Source of the DNA: Nymphaea colorata
Taxonomy: Eukaryota; Streptophyta; Magnoliopsida; Nymphaeales; Nymphaeaceae
NCBI RefSeq assembly: GCF_008831285.2
Contig: NC_045145.1
Location: 9,978,802 to 10,042,801, forward strand
Length of the DNA stretch: 64,000 nucleotides
Direction: 5' to 3'
Position numbers and translations under genes: made by a program. Under the pieces are notes generated by a model. It was not told the DNA's origin. It ran no database searches and saw only the letters and a list, made by a program, of their open reading frames with translations. Shown here piece by piece: positions 36,376 through 48,198 of this stretch (positions are counted from its first letter, which is position 1; each line of letters begins with the position of its first letter).

Positions 36376-39300
36376 GGCCTCATTCGATGCACAGGGATTT
36401 TACTATGCATTGGGGTAAAATTACCGATTTTGTACAGCTTTTCCTGTTACAATCAACTGCAGGAAAATTTTACCGTGCAAAATTTGTTAGATCATGGTAA
36501 TTTTACCCGTTAGGGCTTCCTCTCATCTCTCTTTTTCACTACCTAGTTGTCATCTTCTTCATCACTCCAGGCTCCTCTCTCGAAGCCACAAGATCAGGTG
36601 CTTCTTCTTCTTCCTCTTCCTCCTTTTCGCGAAGATCCATCGGATTCTCTTTGGTCACCGCTTGCATCTGTATTTGTCTTTCAGGTTAGGTAAAACACGA
36701 TCCTTCATTTTTCTCTTGATTTCTAGTTTCTGTTGTGGTCAGAATGGATTTGAGTAAAGCAAGGTGTTTTTTGTTTCACGTTCATCTCGAGTTACCCTGT
36801 GTTTGGGAGGTTAACGGATCGTTATATGTGTTCGTATCTAAAAGTAATCTTTGTTTTTTGTGTATATTTTGAATGTTCTTCTCACCATCTCTTTTTAGAG
36901 ATATGAAGGTGCAGTTTCTGAAGGTTCAATTGGTTTAGTAGATATGATCGTGTAGTCCAGACATCAGCCGGTTGAACTTCCAGGGAAGGATCGTGTAGCC
37001 TTGTTTTGAAGATTGCGAGGTCGGTTGAACTTGTCTATTTTTTCTGTATTGCACTTAGTTTTTTAGGTAACCTGAAAATATTCTGATTAAATGCAGACAT
37101 ATGGTATCATGAAAAATGTGTAGCGGCACTTTCGGCTCATGTTTTGGCCTTGTTTGTTGTTGGGCTCAATTGTTTGTTAGTTTTGTGAATTGTGTTCTGC
37201 TACTAGTTTACAATGATATTCAAGAGAGCAATTTATTCTTTCTGAATGTCAGAACTTCACCGATGAACTGTCACTGTTTGCTACTTGTAGGTCATGTTCT
37301 ATTTCATCATGTGTCTCTTAACTCACCTATGCAGAGATGTTAATCTAGATTACTGCTTGATGACTTTCTGCATGATTCGTTGGCTATTGCATCTTTTTGC
37401 TATTTATCAGTTACAAATCCACTCAGGCATTACCACCAGCTGAGCTCACTTGTGCATATCATATTAAAGCAAACCTTTCCCTTCTGAATGGCATCCGGAC
37501 TAGGATAAGATTGTACGCCCAACCTAAAATCTTAGGTTAGTTCCTTGTGTTGATGATACAGAGTTCAACAAAAAAAATTCCCCCGCGTATCATCTGCAAG
37601 TTTTGACTCGAGCACTAAGTATGGCCTTGTTGAAGACTTGAATTATCTAGGAACATAGGAAACGTGTAAAGACCATGCTGGGCATCTAAAAGAACCATAC
37701 AATCAATCATAAATTAGTGGACTCTTGACATTTGGTTGAGGCTAAATCTCGAGATGGAGCTCACATGATGCATGTTAAGCTGAATCCTGGCATCAATCTT
37801 ACATGCAAGCCCCCTCATATGGCATCTCAACCAAGAAAGACATGGTGAAAGACAGAATGTGAAATGTTGTCTATATCCTGCACAAGGTAAAAGACCCTAT
37901 ATCTATACACTTGCTCATGGTGCATGTCTGGAACATATAAAGATACATAGACACAACTGAAAAAAGGTGAATCTATACAATTTATGTAGACAAGACATAA
38001 GCATCAGAAAACTTTTAGACCTAGTTTTTTAGGTACGAGGAGGCCACTAGTGTTGATCTCATTAACTTGGAGAGCAGGCACTCTTTTGTTGAACATTTAG
38101 ATGGGTTTCACTTAAAAGGCACCCAATGGCCTTGTCCTCCTATTACATTTTAATGTTATAATGTTTTGAAAGCAATGTTGTAGTCATTTATCTTAGCTAT
38201 TTGGTCATGCTTTAATTCAGAGTGGTCAGTTTACCATAATGAATTTCGTTATATGTCAAATTTGTTTATGCATATGTTTTCATACTGAAAATTGTAGTTG
38301 TGAAAGAATATTGTGTAAATTATTACCATGGAAGATAGTGGTCCATCAAGGGAGAATCTGACGTGGACTAAAGCACAAATGGACTACTTAGTCCAACTTC
38401 TTTTGGAGCAATCACGTATTCCTGGTATGAAATCAGGTGGAGGTTTGAAGTCAAAAGCCTACACAACAATTGAAAAAAGCGTGATAGACCGCTTCAAAAG
38501 GGAAATCACTAAGGACAAAATTAAAAATAAATTGAAGTATGCGAAACCCAACCTGGCAGTTATGAAGGAAATTATGAATACAAGAGGTTTAGGTATGACC
38601 CCATTAACAAATGCATTGATGTTGACCCCCACGTTTGGAATGAGTACATTGAGGTATGTTATAGAGATCGTAATTTTAAGTTATTCTCACATGTTTTCAT
38701 TTATGCAAAATTTGAACACGCGAAATTTTTTAGAAATATCTAAATAAGAAAAAGTACAAAGGTCTAAAATTATGGAGGTACTATGAGGAGTTTGCCGAGG
38801 TATATGGTGATTCCCATACAAGTGACAATGAAGTAGACACACATGAAACAACATGTTCTTAAATGAGGACACTAAACCATACCCAACTACACCTGCATCT
38901 CAATCAAGTCCATTTTACATGCAATATGAAAGTTCACAATCATTCACACAAATGCTCCATATCTACAACTCTGACAACTCAAGATCCTATAATCACAACC
39001 AATAAGACTACAAGTAGGTCTAAAAGGACTAGGTCAACCTATGATGAACAGTATTACAATTTATTGCATGGTATTGCTGATGATGTGAAGGTGATGACAT
39101 GTGCATGTAGAGGGGTTCAATTCATCACTTGTTGCGATATACTTCAAAGAGTTGGCTGAGACTTGACAAATAGATTCTGATACACACGTGAAGAGTATTG
39201 ACATATTAGCGGATGACACCAACCCCATGATCTTTGTCAACCTTCTACCTTCACAGCGAGTGTCATGGTTGACACGTAAACTTGCTGATCCGTAGGTAAG

Positions 39301-40287
39301 AGTTGATTGTTAATTATATGTTGAATGGTTCATTATTCGTATATTTTTTGTGTTTCAATTTTTGATGTGTGTTCATTGTTCTTCGATGATGTTTGCAATG
39401 GATGTTTTTCATGTATGTCGATAATGTTAATTCGGTCAAGCAAGTTCAATAGTTCTTTCAACATGCTTGTATAGTTTTTGGATGAAAATTTCTTTAGTAT
39501 TTGTTGTTATTTTGGTTCATGCAGTTTAGTTGAAATGCTGCGACCTTAATGGATGTCCATTCCAATTAGTTAGTGTTTATTTAAAGTTACAAGGACTGAA
39601 TTTTGTTTGTTTTAAAATGCTGCAACCTTAATGGTTGTCCATGCCAATTATATTTCCTCTTGTATTTGCATAATCACGGGTATACCAAGTTAAATGGGTG
39701 ATACAGATTTGCTACTTAATCTGGGACAGCTTGCTAATTATTTTGTACATGTAATTGCCATTTCAAACCAAAAACACTTGAAAAGAGCTGCTCTACTAAA
39801 TTTATGGAAAATCATGGCTAGAGGCAAGGGACGAAGGACTTCATTGGGAAAGGCTTATTGATGGCCAATGGTGAAGAATGGGTCTATCAAATTGCAAGCA
39901 AGCAAGCTCATTCTTGTTTACTTGCAGTTTCCGGTGCTAATTGTTAGATACAAAGGCTGCGTAAGCTGACTTTTCAGAAGAATTTATCTGTCTGAATACT
40001 TGACATTCATAAATTTGTATGTTGGCTAGGTGGCGGAACAGCTCTGTTGGTTCTCATGTTGGCGAGGTTAATATGCAACAGCACACAATGGTAAAATAAA
40101 AAGTCTCTGTTTTATTTTTCCCTATGCACCAAACGTAGTTAATTTTTACCCTGGAAAAAACTAAAATGCCATCAAACATGGTCTGAGATTGAAAAAAGAC
40201 TAATTTGTCCTTCTATATTTTTTTCCAGAAGTTTTTTTCATTGTAAATTTACCATGCAAAAATCTACCCTGCCATCAAATGGGGCCC
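36376..40287 (+). mobile_element. PIF/Harbinger-like DNA transposon, degenerate
   Basis: Left end GGCCTCATTCGATG (36376-36389) and right end complement GGCCCCATTTGATG form a terminal inverted repeat, and the arms continue with related A/T-rich words (attttac, gtaaatttac). Flanks are TAA on the left and CAA on the right, one change from the TAA duplication typical of PIF/Harbinger. GGCC ends are also seen in the Ping/Pong group. The interior carries a broken Myb/SANT ORF1 (38328-39155), the accessory protein of this superfamily. No DDE transposase was found, so the element has lost it or never had it. Interior stretch 36500-36760 resembles an untranslated leader. Confidence 0.6.
38328..39155 (+). 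pseudogene. Myb/SANT-like ORF1 of a Harbinger-type element
   Basis: The first part (38328-38594) reads MEDSGPSRENLTWTKAQMDY, then LKNKLKYA-type residues, matching the Myb/SANT-like DNA-binding domain of PIF/Harbinger ORF1 and plant L10-interacting MYB proteins. After a frame change near 38590 it continues DPHVWNEYIE to a GT donor at 38654; an acceptor AG at 38732-38733 resumes in phase with KYLNKKKYKGLKLWRYYEEF and then AEVYGD, the usual domain end. A further shift near 38855 leads to a serine-rich stretch and to RSKRTRSTYDEQYYNLLHGI (about 39015-39075). In the superfamily this protein binds transposon ends and assists the transposase. The frame changes mark it as non-functional. Confidence 0.65.
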
Positions 40288-42380
40288 AAAGGAGCAAAGT
40301 AGCAGGCATGGATCTATCAAGAGATAAGAGAAAGTCTTACAAGCAAGCAAATGATATTCAAGGAGAAGGGGAGTCTAGGTAAGTAGGCCTGAGCGGACAC
40401 CACGTACATTGAAAACAATTACAAGGACATAGAACCTAAGCTGATCTTCTTGCTGGAAACGATTGTTAGCATCATTGAATAGGTGGAGGAGGAAACTTTG
40501 AAGTATGCATTCATAGCAGATTTTTTTGTATGTGAAACTCAAAAAGAAAGAATAAAAAATAGAGGCAATGCTCAAGAATAAAAAATAGAGGCAATGCTCA
40601 TATCTCATATCTGAACAAATCATTTCTCCCATTGTGGAATTTGATAAGCACCTCTTGATGATATCAGGAGTTTATATATGCTTCAAACAGTTGTAAAGGA
40701 AGGAGGTCTCTTTGATAACGCATGGGAGACCATCCGGAAAGACTCCTTAGATGGTCCTGGAGCACCTTTAAATTCTTCAGGAGAGAATTTTCCACTTGGC
40801 CTGCCTGGTTAATTTCCGGTTGTTTGATGCAAAAAATTCTCCAAATTGTTCCTCCTGTAGATAGCACTATGTAGCAATAAGTGGGGAGCTTCCTTCCGAC
40901 TGTGATGAGTTTTGTATGTATTCCTACCAAAATGCTCAAGATCTTAACTTAGAAGGGTGTTTGTTAGGCAAAATAATTTTCACTTCAGTAAAAATAGTTT
41001 TGAAACATAATATTCCATCAAACATTGGAAAGATATTTCACCGTGGTGAATGTTGCTTACCGGACATCTTTTAATATTAAAATGAAGAACGGAAAGTGAG
41101 CCCCAAAATGGTTCAACCTTTTCTTAAAGAAAAAAAAAAAATACAGCAAACCCTGTTTTTTTAGTATAAATAGATTTTAAGGCACTCCGATTCTCCCTAG
41201 AGGATAATTTTAACTTTTGCCGGTTTTTCCAAGATATTTTTTTAGCCAAGAGATGCCAGGATAATTTGTCTTGAATGACTTATCCCTTGGCATTGGAAGA
41301 ACGATGGGGATCACCAGATTCACCACCACCAGTGGACCCGTAAATGCGCTGCGGCCTGAACAGTTAAACTTTCTAAGAAATTTGTTCTTGTTTGGTGGAA
41401 AAGTTAAAGGGCCCATCAAGCAGGGGGAAACTGGAAATCCTTGCGGAATTTCACCTCGATTCCGAAATAAGAACGCCGGAAAGAGTGTTTTTTTTATAAC
41501 AGGAAAATATTTTTGCCCATTGGGGCTCGCGTGAAGCTCCTGCGCTGCCTCCATCGACTTGCTGCAGCTCGGCCTGCTGCTCATGACCGTCGGCCCATCG
41601 TCTTCGTCGACCTGCTGCCGCTGGACTTGCTGCTCTTCGTCGACAGTCGATCGTCCTTCTCACCGCCTTCACACAGGTTCACCATCTCTCTCTCTCTCTC
41701 TCTCTCGTTTTCACCCCAAGATCGCCGTAATGGGTTCTTTGACCGCTTTCCTGATCCAATTATCGCCAGTGACCCCTTTCCTTAGAAACTGTATGAATGG
41801 CCGGAAGGTGATGTTTAATCAATTATTATTGAAATGGAAACCCTTAAAGGGTTCATTGTCATTTCAACGTTTTCACAGTGGTGGTATTTATTCGCCTTTT
41901 TTTTCTTTTATCCTTAATTTCTTGTTTACTTTTCGTGTGACCATCATACTGTGCTTTTACATAGGGGAATAGTGGGAAGCAGGAGTGATGGGCTTTATCT
42001 GTCTTTAACTTCATGGTCGGAGGATGCTGGATGCTTGTCGTAATTACCTTTCTTCCTTTTTCTCCTCCTTCCCTTCTCGTCTAACGAAATTATTGTAATT
42101 CCTCTCGTTCTTCACTCTGAAGGAAAGTTTCTGACAGTACATTCTCAGTCCCTCATCCTTAAAATCTCTGCAAATCTGAGCTGAGGCAATACTGAGAACA
42201 CTGTTCTCAGATACCGTTTGATTGCAAGGACAACTTAAAACACTTGTTCATTGTCTATGACTCTATATGGACAAGTTGTAATTTTGTCCAGCGTTTGCTA
42301 GACAAATTTTTTAACCAATTGTCTCTGTTGTTTGTTTAAAAAGCTAGGTGCACAAGTTTAACACGTTTTACATTTTTATA

Positions 42381-42384
<4 letters not shown>
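40288..42384. other. spacer with a GC-rich patch
   Basis: Mostly AT-rich. A 26-bp word (agaataaaaaatagaggcaa plus tgctca) is tandemly doubled at 40549-40600. 41510-41690 is unusually GC-rich, with repeated ctgctg and cgtcgac words and an ACACAG|GTTC junction at about 41676-41677 that could be the end of a non-coding first exon. Its open frames show no domain. The segment 41160-41500 contains no recognised feature. Confidence 0.35.
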
Positions 42385-42421
<37 letters not shown>

Positions 42422-42742
42422 TTAACACACATGATAAAACAAATAAAAAATATATGAACTAATAAAAATACCCTTTCTTTCTCTCGATAGAAAATTCATA
42501 TATGAAAACAGAAAAATTTTTCTCAAAACATATTAAAAATATAAGTAAACCAAAATATTTACTCTCTTTCTTTTTCTCTCTCTACACATCATAAAGTTAA
42601 AATCAATATATAATAAAAAAAACCTAATAAAATATGTAAGAAACATTTAAGCCAATAAAAACATTTTCTCTCTTGCTCATTTTATCTCTACAAATATTGC
42701 TTGATTGAAGGCTGCCATTCCACCCCCCCCCCCCCCCCCCCC
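42385..42742. repeat. (CT)n run, T/C-rich AT spacer and a C20 homopolymer
   Basis: A (TC)n run (42385-42422) is followed by AT-rich DNA with recurring tctctt words, and then by twenty consecutive C (42723-42742). Homopolymer lengths are uncertain. Confidence 0.85.
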
Positions 42743-43219
42743 ATCATGAACAAGACCTCAATTGTCCAACAAACACCACAGATGCTTCACTGTACCATCC
42801 CAACAATCAAAATAAACTATCCACGACCAAAAAGCAGTCCAGATTACTCAAATAAAAGAAGAAGAAGAAGAACCAAACCATTTACTGCTTCCTGTTATGA
42901 TGGGGACTTGCTCAAGCTACTCCCTAGACATATATACGGTCAAATTACTACTCAGCTAGGGTGTTTAATTGGTGAGGTCCGTTCTCACTTTTAGACGCAT
43001 GGTGAGATACAGACAAATAATGCCACTATTCTGATACGCTCAATGTTCAGTTTCATTCAGGAACAGATTTTTTGGTCGGGAGTTCTGATAATCAGATGGT
43101 GAAATCTACATTTCAAATCTGGCCGACAGTATGATTGAAGGGGTCAATAGGTTGGCTACGTAAAGTCATAAACTGTTGATATCATGCTATTTTCCTAGAG
43201 TGAGATAGTTTGCATACAA
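42743..43219. other. spacer, no gene seen
   Basis: No supported frame. It may be part of the truncated LINE that follows, but no conserved motif is readable. Confidence 0.3.
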
Positions 43220-43556
43220 TGGGGGTTTTGGGAGATTGCACACCGAGTTTAGATCTCAAAGGTTTGGTTTTGCCTAACGTCCAAATGTGCTCTTACATCT
43301 GCTCTTCGTAAAATTGGTACTGAAGATCAAGATCATTTACTCTTTTATTGTAGCATCTCAAAGAGCATATGGCTTGTTGTCTAACCTTGTTTTGGCATTA
43401 CAAGGTTCCTATCTGGTGACTGGTTCAGTTTTCCTTCAGTGGTCAAAGAAAAAATTGAGCTGCAAGGAATTTAATAAATGTTGGATGTTATGTTATGCTC
43501 TGGTCATTTGGAAGATTTGGTCCTTCGGTAACCAGGCAGTCCACAATAATACATAA
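43220..43556 (+). mobile_element. LINE 3' fragment (zf-RVT region)
   Basis: One frame reads CALTSALRKIGTEDQDHLLF followed by YCSISKSIWLVV, the zinc-binding tail that follows plant L1 reverse transcriptases (pattern ED-x-x-HL-x-x-x-C). After a frameshift it continues WMLCYALVIWKIWSFGNQAV, close to the usual IWKERN-type end. No endonuclease or reverse transcriptase core precedes it, so it is a 5'-truncated or decayed copy, separate from the LINE at 21880-27780. Confidence 0.5.
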
Positions 43557-43920
43557 AAGAAAAGAACAACGATGACAGATTAAGGCAGAAAACGGGCAGT
43601 CAAAATAAGCAACCAAAAATCAAGCGCCAAACCAATTACAAAATTAGGCAAAATGGGTCTCGAAGATCATTAATCAGGAAAAAAAAAAACAATAGAGCAA
43701 AAGATGTAAGAGCATGAGGATCAGTTCCAGGAAGCAGTAGAGAAGAAGACGAACATCAAAGGAAAAAAAAGAATGGTGGGGATGCTGTTGTTGGGCATAC
43801 ATATATATAGGGAGAGAGAGAGACGAGTCTTTGTATGCTCAAACTGGTGGAGTATCCGATGAGATTTTATAGAGGAGAAATCAACTATCAGCAAATGATC
43901 CATGATTTGTCATTTGAGCA
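43557..43920. other. spacer with short (AT)n and GA runs
   Basis: No gene is recognised. The 98-residue open frame that contains the 51-bp repeat begins within it at 43835. Confidence 0.35.
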
Positions 43921-44022
43921 CCCAAAAACACGGTTGTCATCCAATAGAGAAAAACAGCAAGAGATTACCAACCCAAAAACACGGTTCTCATCCAATAGAG
44001 AAAAAGAGCAAGAGATTACCAG
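43921..44022 (+). repeat. two tandem 51-bp units, in frame (17 residues each)
   Basis: The units 43921-43971 and 43972-44022 differ at only a few bases. In the open frame 43835-44131 they encode PKTRLSSNREKQQEITN and PKTRFSSNREKEQEITR. Because the unit is a multiple of three, the frame is kept. The surrounding 98-residue frame has no recognised domain and may be non-coding leader sequence. Confidence 0.85.
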
Positions 44023-45731
44023 AAGGAGAAAGACGTTCTCTACTGCTAGGACGAGAGAGAGAGCGTTGTTGAAGGACCTTCTTTCAGAAATCGAAATCCC
44101 TCACCTGATTGTTTTTGAGCCCCTGCAATGAGTTGACAATATTTTCTGTGGCAAGTCAAGCAGCTCCATCGAGAGAGCTACAAGTCTGTGTTATGGCGGA
44201 AGAGAGAGGGAAAGGATTACTTGCACAGCAATAGTGAGACGGCAAGTGTGCAGGAAATTGAGATGGCGAGAGAGACGACGAGGGGTTTTCACTTTTCAGT
44301 GTGAGGGTTTCGAGCGAGAGAGCGAGAGTAGTTTTGACAAAATGGAACGCCTTGTGTTCCGGGGGGGGGGGGGGGATGGCCATTTCACATATGAATGCAA
44401 AAATGTGTTCTTCAAGGACAGGAGAACTATGTGTCCTCCATGTTTTTTTGTCCGGTGTTTGGTGATGTTAAATTTTTCTGAGGACTTTGTGTCCTTGGAA
44501 CAGAATGTTACTCAATCCAAACGCCCTCTGAAAGGGCCCAGTTGGACCACCTTGTAGCAAGCAGATAGGGCATGAAAACTACATGTTGAAGTGGGGTTCA
44601 ACAAAAACCAAGCAGTATAGTAGAAGTGCAGATGGTTCTTTATATAACCTCTTTCTTTCAAGTTTTCAATGATTAGAACCCTTTTATCTTCCCATTACAG
44701 GGCCTGTAGGTCCTATTACATGTAAGAATATGATTTTGTTTGCTTGATATATGTTAATCCTTTTGTGGCCATTGTAGTTAGCTGGCGATTTTGGTCCAAC
44801 TCTCTTACCTTATAAAGTGCCTTGCTTGAGAAGTTACTTCCCTCACTATCGTGGTTCTGTGTGACTGTGAAATGCTGAATCAGCAGCTAGAGAAGTCTCA
44901 GCTGGACTGACTTCAGTTAGCCTATGTTTAGGAAAGGGAATTTCTTTAATTTCCTTTCCTTAAAAATTAAAATGGAAAGGAGATTATTGCTTAGTTTAAG
45001 TTCCCTTCAATTTCTCTCTTTGGAAGCGCCAGTTGGTCTCTTCCCTGAACCAGTGAGATTAGAACTCAGTTTTAGATCTACAATGAGAAGTCTATCATCT
45101 GGTTTATTCTTTGCTGAACTTTTCTTCTGTTGATTGGGATCATCTTCCCATGTGATGTGTCACTTGATGGGCCTCCATCAGATAGGGAGTCTATTTGATA
45201 GCTACTTTTTTTCTTTTTCTTTTGTATGTTTGTTTAGTTTGTATTCTTCTGTACACTTGTTTTGGTGTTGATATCTGTTCTGTAATACCTAAGGCTGATG
45301 CCTGGACAGGCTTTTATTGGTTGGTTGGTTCTATCATGCTTTTTTCTTCCACAACAATTACTGTGGTACCTTACTGGTATTCTGAACTCTGGGTTTTAGA
45401 ACCAAATCAATTAGTTGGACAACGGTAGGTGGCTATTTTGAGATTCAGAAGTTAACAGTTTTCAGATAGACTGATTGGATACTGAGTTGTTTTTTTATTG
45501 TGCCTCTTGGATGGCTAGCAACCTCAAGGTTTTCTGGTACATTCTTTCTTCTTGGTTTGATAACTCAGCCTGCATAGTGTTAATATGTCTATTTAACTTG
45601 ATATTTTTGTAATTGCTTCTTCCTCTATTGTATCGAAATGTTATTATTATTAAAGGGATAAAACTATGTCATATGGGTGCAGGATGTGATATCTCTCTCT
45701 CTCTCTCCCTATATATATATATATATATATA
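44023..45731. other. spacer with G15 run and microsatellite
   Basis: Contains a G15 homopolymer (44361-44375), a CT run (45692-45708) and an AT run (45711-45731). Around 44150-44390 the sequence is gene-like in composition (GAGAG-rich leader texture), but no coding match was made on either strand. The pair aaggacaggagaactatgtgtcctcc and gaggactttgtgtcctt near 44415 and 44490 hints at a small unidentified inverted-repeat element. Confidence 0.35.
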
Positions 45732-45927
45732 TAAGATGGTAAGACATTATTTCTAATAAAGGGCAGGTTTAAAACAAAATGGGTTTACAAGAACCCTAGG
45801 ACTGTTTATATATATATATATATATTAAGCCTCTTATTAGAATTTGGAAAGTAAGATGGTAAGAAATTATTTCTAATAAAAGGCAGGTTTAAAACAAAAT
45901 GGGTTTACAAGAACCCTAGGACTGTTT
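45732..45927. repeat. 76-bp duplication with AT microsatellite between copies
   Basis: 45732-45807 and 45852-45927 are the same 76-bp sequence with about three differences, 120 bp apart. (AT)n runs lie before the first copy and between the copies, so slippage or unequal exchange at the AT runs could have produced it. Confidence 0.9.
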
Positions 45928-47402
45928 TCATTCACCTCTCCCACTGCCAGGCACGTCAACTTTCCTCTTCCTCGTCTTCTTCTTCCTTCTTCCTCTTCCC
46001 TCCTCCTTCTTCTCTTTGCTCGTCTACTTTCTTTTTTTCTTTCTTTCTTTCATTTTTTTTTGTTTTTTTGTTTTTCGTGAGGATTGGCCCTGAGCACCAC
46101 TTGAAGTGCCACATCCATGTGACTTAGGGGTGGAAAGATGAGTTAGTCTAGGATAAATTCATTATTACTTCCATATTTTCATGTGATGTCATAAAAAATT
46201 TCTCTTGTTGATGAAAGGGAACCACTGAATGGGTTAGAAGTTAGAACTCATGATAAATAATCCCTGTATCTACATTAAACTAATGTGTGACCATGATGTT
46301 TTACAGTCTTCCTGGGAAACATTTAATTTTCAGATGGCTTGCAACCACACTAACTGCTTTCTTTATAGAATTAACTTCAAATAGTAGGTTGCCTTCTGAT
46401 TTATGCTGAATACTAGGTGCATTGCCCCAAATTATGTGCTGGTATTTGTTGGGATTTTATTGAGTTGGGGAAGGATTCTGAACCATTGTTTAAATTGCAC
46501 GTTGTTTCTTCTAGTGAATAACATGTTTTCTTGTTCAAGCAAATTAAATATTCTGGAAGGAAATATGTGTTGGTGTGATCATGACTGTTATGTCATATGT
46601 GTATCAAAAAAGGTCGAATTTTGTCATTGTTCTGTATGTGGCTCTTATGATTTTGCTTTGGAATTGTGTGATTGCTTCTTCATCTCTGGAGTTCAAATGA
46701 TGGACCTTGAACATGAAACAGAAACTAGCTGATTATACGAGTTAGTTATATTTTCTGTCATTTCAAATTTGTGCAGTCATAGGATGATAATGACAAACTT
46801 TTGTCTCCAATATGCTTGAACATGCTTACTCTTTTTGTGAAGAACGTCATACACAAACTTTTTTGGCTTTTATTGCCTTTCAAATGGATTTCACTTTTCA
46901 GTTTACAAATGTTAATGTCTCGACACTGTAGACTTGTTTATAGCTTCATATGTATGTGCCTCATTTTAATGTTGTCTTCCTCCTGAATGCTTATTGTAAG
47001 CCTTTTCCTTTGTCATCAAAGTATTTTCCATGTCAGTTGGTCCTTTCTAGGCTCCTACTGATACCTAAAGATAAGAGCTTGTCAACATGCGAGTAATGAG
47101 TAGGCATTTTCTTTTACTTATGACCCTAAGAACACGCACCAATTGTTTTGGAATTAGTAAGACCACATCATACATCATCAGATATATTGGGTACTAAAGT
47201 TGAGGTTCATTATCAAATAACAGGAAGATAAGCTTTATACCAATTACCTAAACTTCATCTAGTTACCAACAGAAGGCTGGGATGAAAGCCAAATGGAGAA
47301 GTTGATTAAATGACTCTAGTATCTAATATTTTAAGCTGAATTCAGAACGATGATTGAAGGACATGCAATCAAAACTATGAACCAGGATATACAGGGATAA
47401 CA
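45928..47402. other. intergenic region upstream of BUD31
   Basis: Starts with a C/T-rich stretch (45940-46070). The open frames 46403-46732 and 46801-46986 translate to C/F/L-rich strings without domains. A non-coding first exon of BUD31 could lie here or further upstream but cannot be placed. Confidence 0.35.
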
Positions 47403-47410
47403 GTTTCCTC

Positions 47411-48190
47411 CAATGTTGTAAAAAGCGTATCGTAAGCCGTATCAATCTGGCTTTAAGATACGCCGTATCGTAAAATATCGTAACGTATCGTAACTGTATC
47501 GTTTTTTTAATAAATAAAAAAAAGGAAAAAAATTCAACAAATTCATAAAAAATCAGTAAAAATCAAGAATAATATGTTCTTCATAAAAACACAGATTCAT
47601 AAGTCATAAGGTCCAAAAGTCTATGAGATACCACATCAAAAAACAAGTTTTAAATGTTATGTATTACATCACAAGATGATAATGGAATTATGAAAATGTT
47701 CAATGTCAATACATATAAAATGAAAGCACTCTCGACTCTCATTCATAATCTTCATCATATTCATTCTCATCCTCATCTCCATCTTCTTCTTCATCCTCAT
47801 CTTCACGATTTAAAAAAACCCCTTTCCTCTCAACGGGAATCAGCCACCCACACACAAATTCATGGTTTAATTGATGATTTCACTTTGAAAGTTCAAGATT
47901 TAATGATGGAAATCAATGATTTCCCTCCACGGTGGCACCATCTCTAGGTTAAAAATGAAGAACGGCTGGGTTTTTATAAGAAAAAATCGAAAAAAGAGGA
48001 TTCCAGCCCCCCTTTTTTGAAATCAGCCCGTATCGTACGATATGAGGCGTATCGCACCGTATCGTACGATATGGGGCCCTGTATCATATGTATCGTATAT
48101 TAAAAGTACGATACACCTCTATTTACGATACAGGGGGTGTATCGTATCGTATTTCCTAAACGAACGTATCGTACGATACGTACAACACTG
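47411..48190. mobile_element. hAT MITE with palindromic subterminal repeats
   Basis: A 780-bp element bounded by the perfect 8-bp duplication GTTTCCTC (47403-47410 and 48191-48198). Ends are CAATGTTGTA on the left and, as complement, CAGTGTTGTA on the right, agreeing at 9 of 10 bases and fitting the CA-TGTTG ends of hAT elements. Both subterminal zones are packed with CGTATCG and CGATACG (about nine exact copies), some fused into the palindrome CGTATCGTACGATACG. hAT transposases bind short subterminal repeats, so these are likely binding sites. The centre is AT-rich and holds only an H/S/L-rich chance frame (47654-47947); no transposase is present. Confidence 0.88.
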
Positions 48191-48198
48191 GTTTCCTC

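Noticed and set aside
46403-46732. 109-residue cysteine-rich frame upstream of BUD31
   Set aside because: Composition follows the T/G-rich DNA, the cysteines show no spacing pattern, and no homology is apparent.
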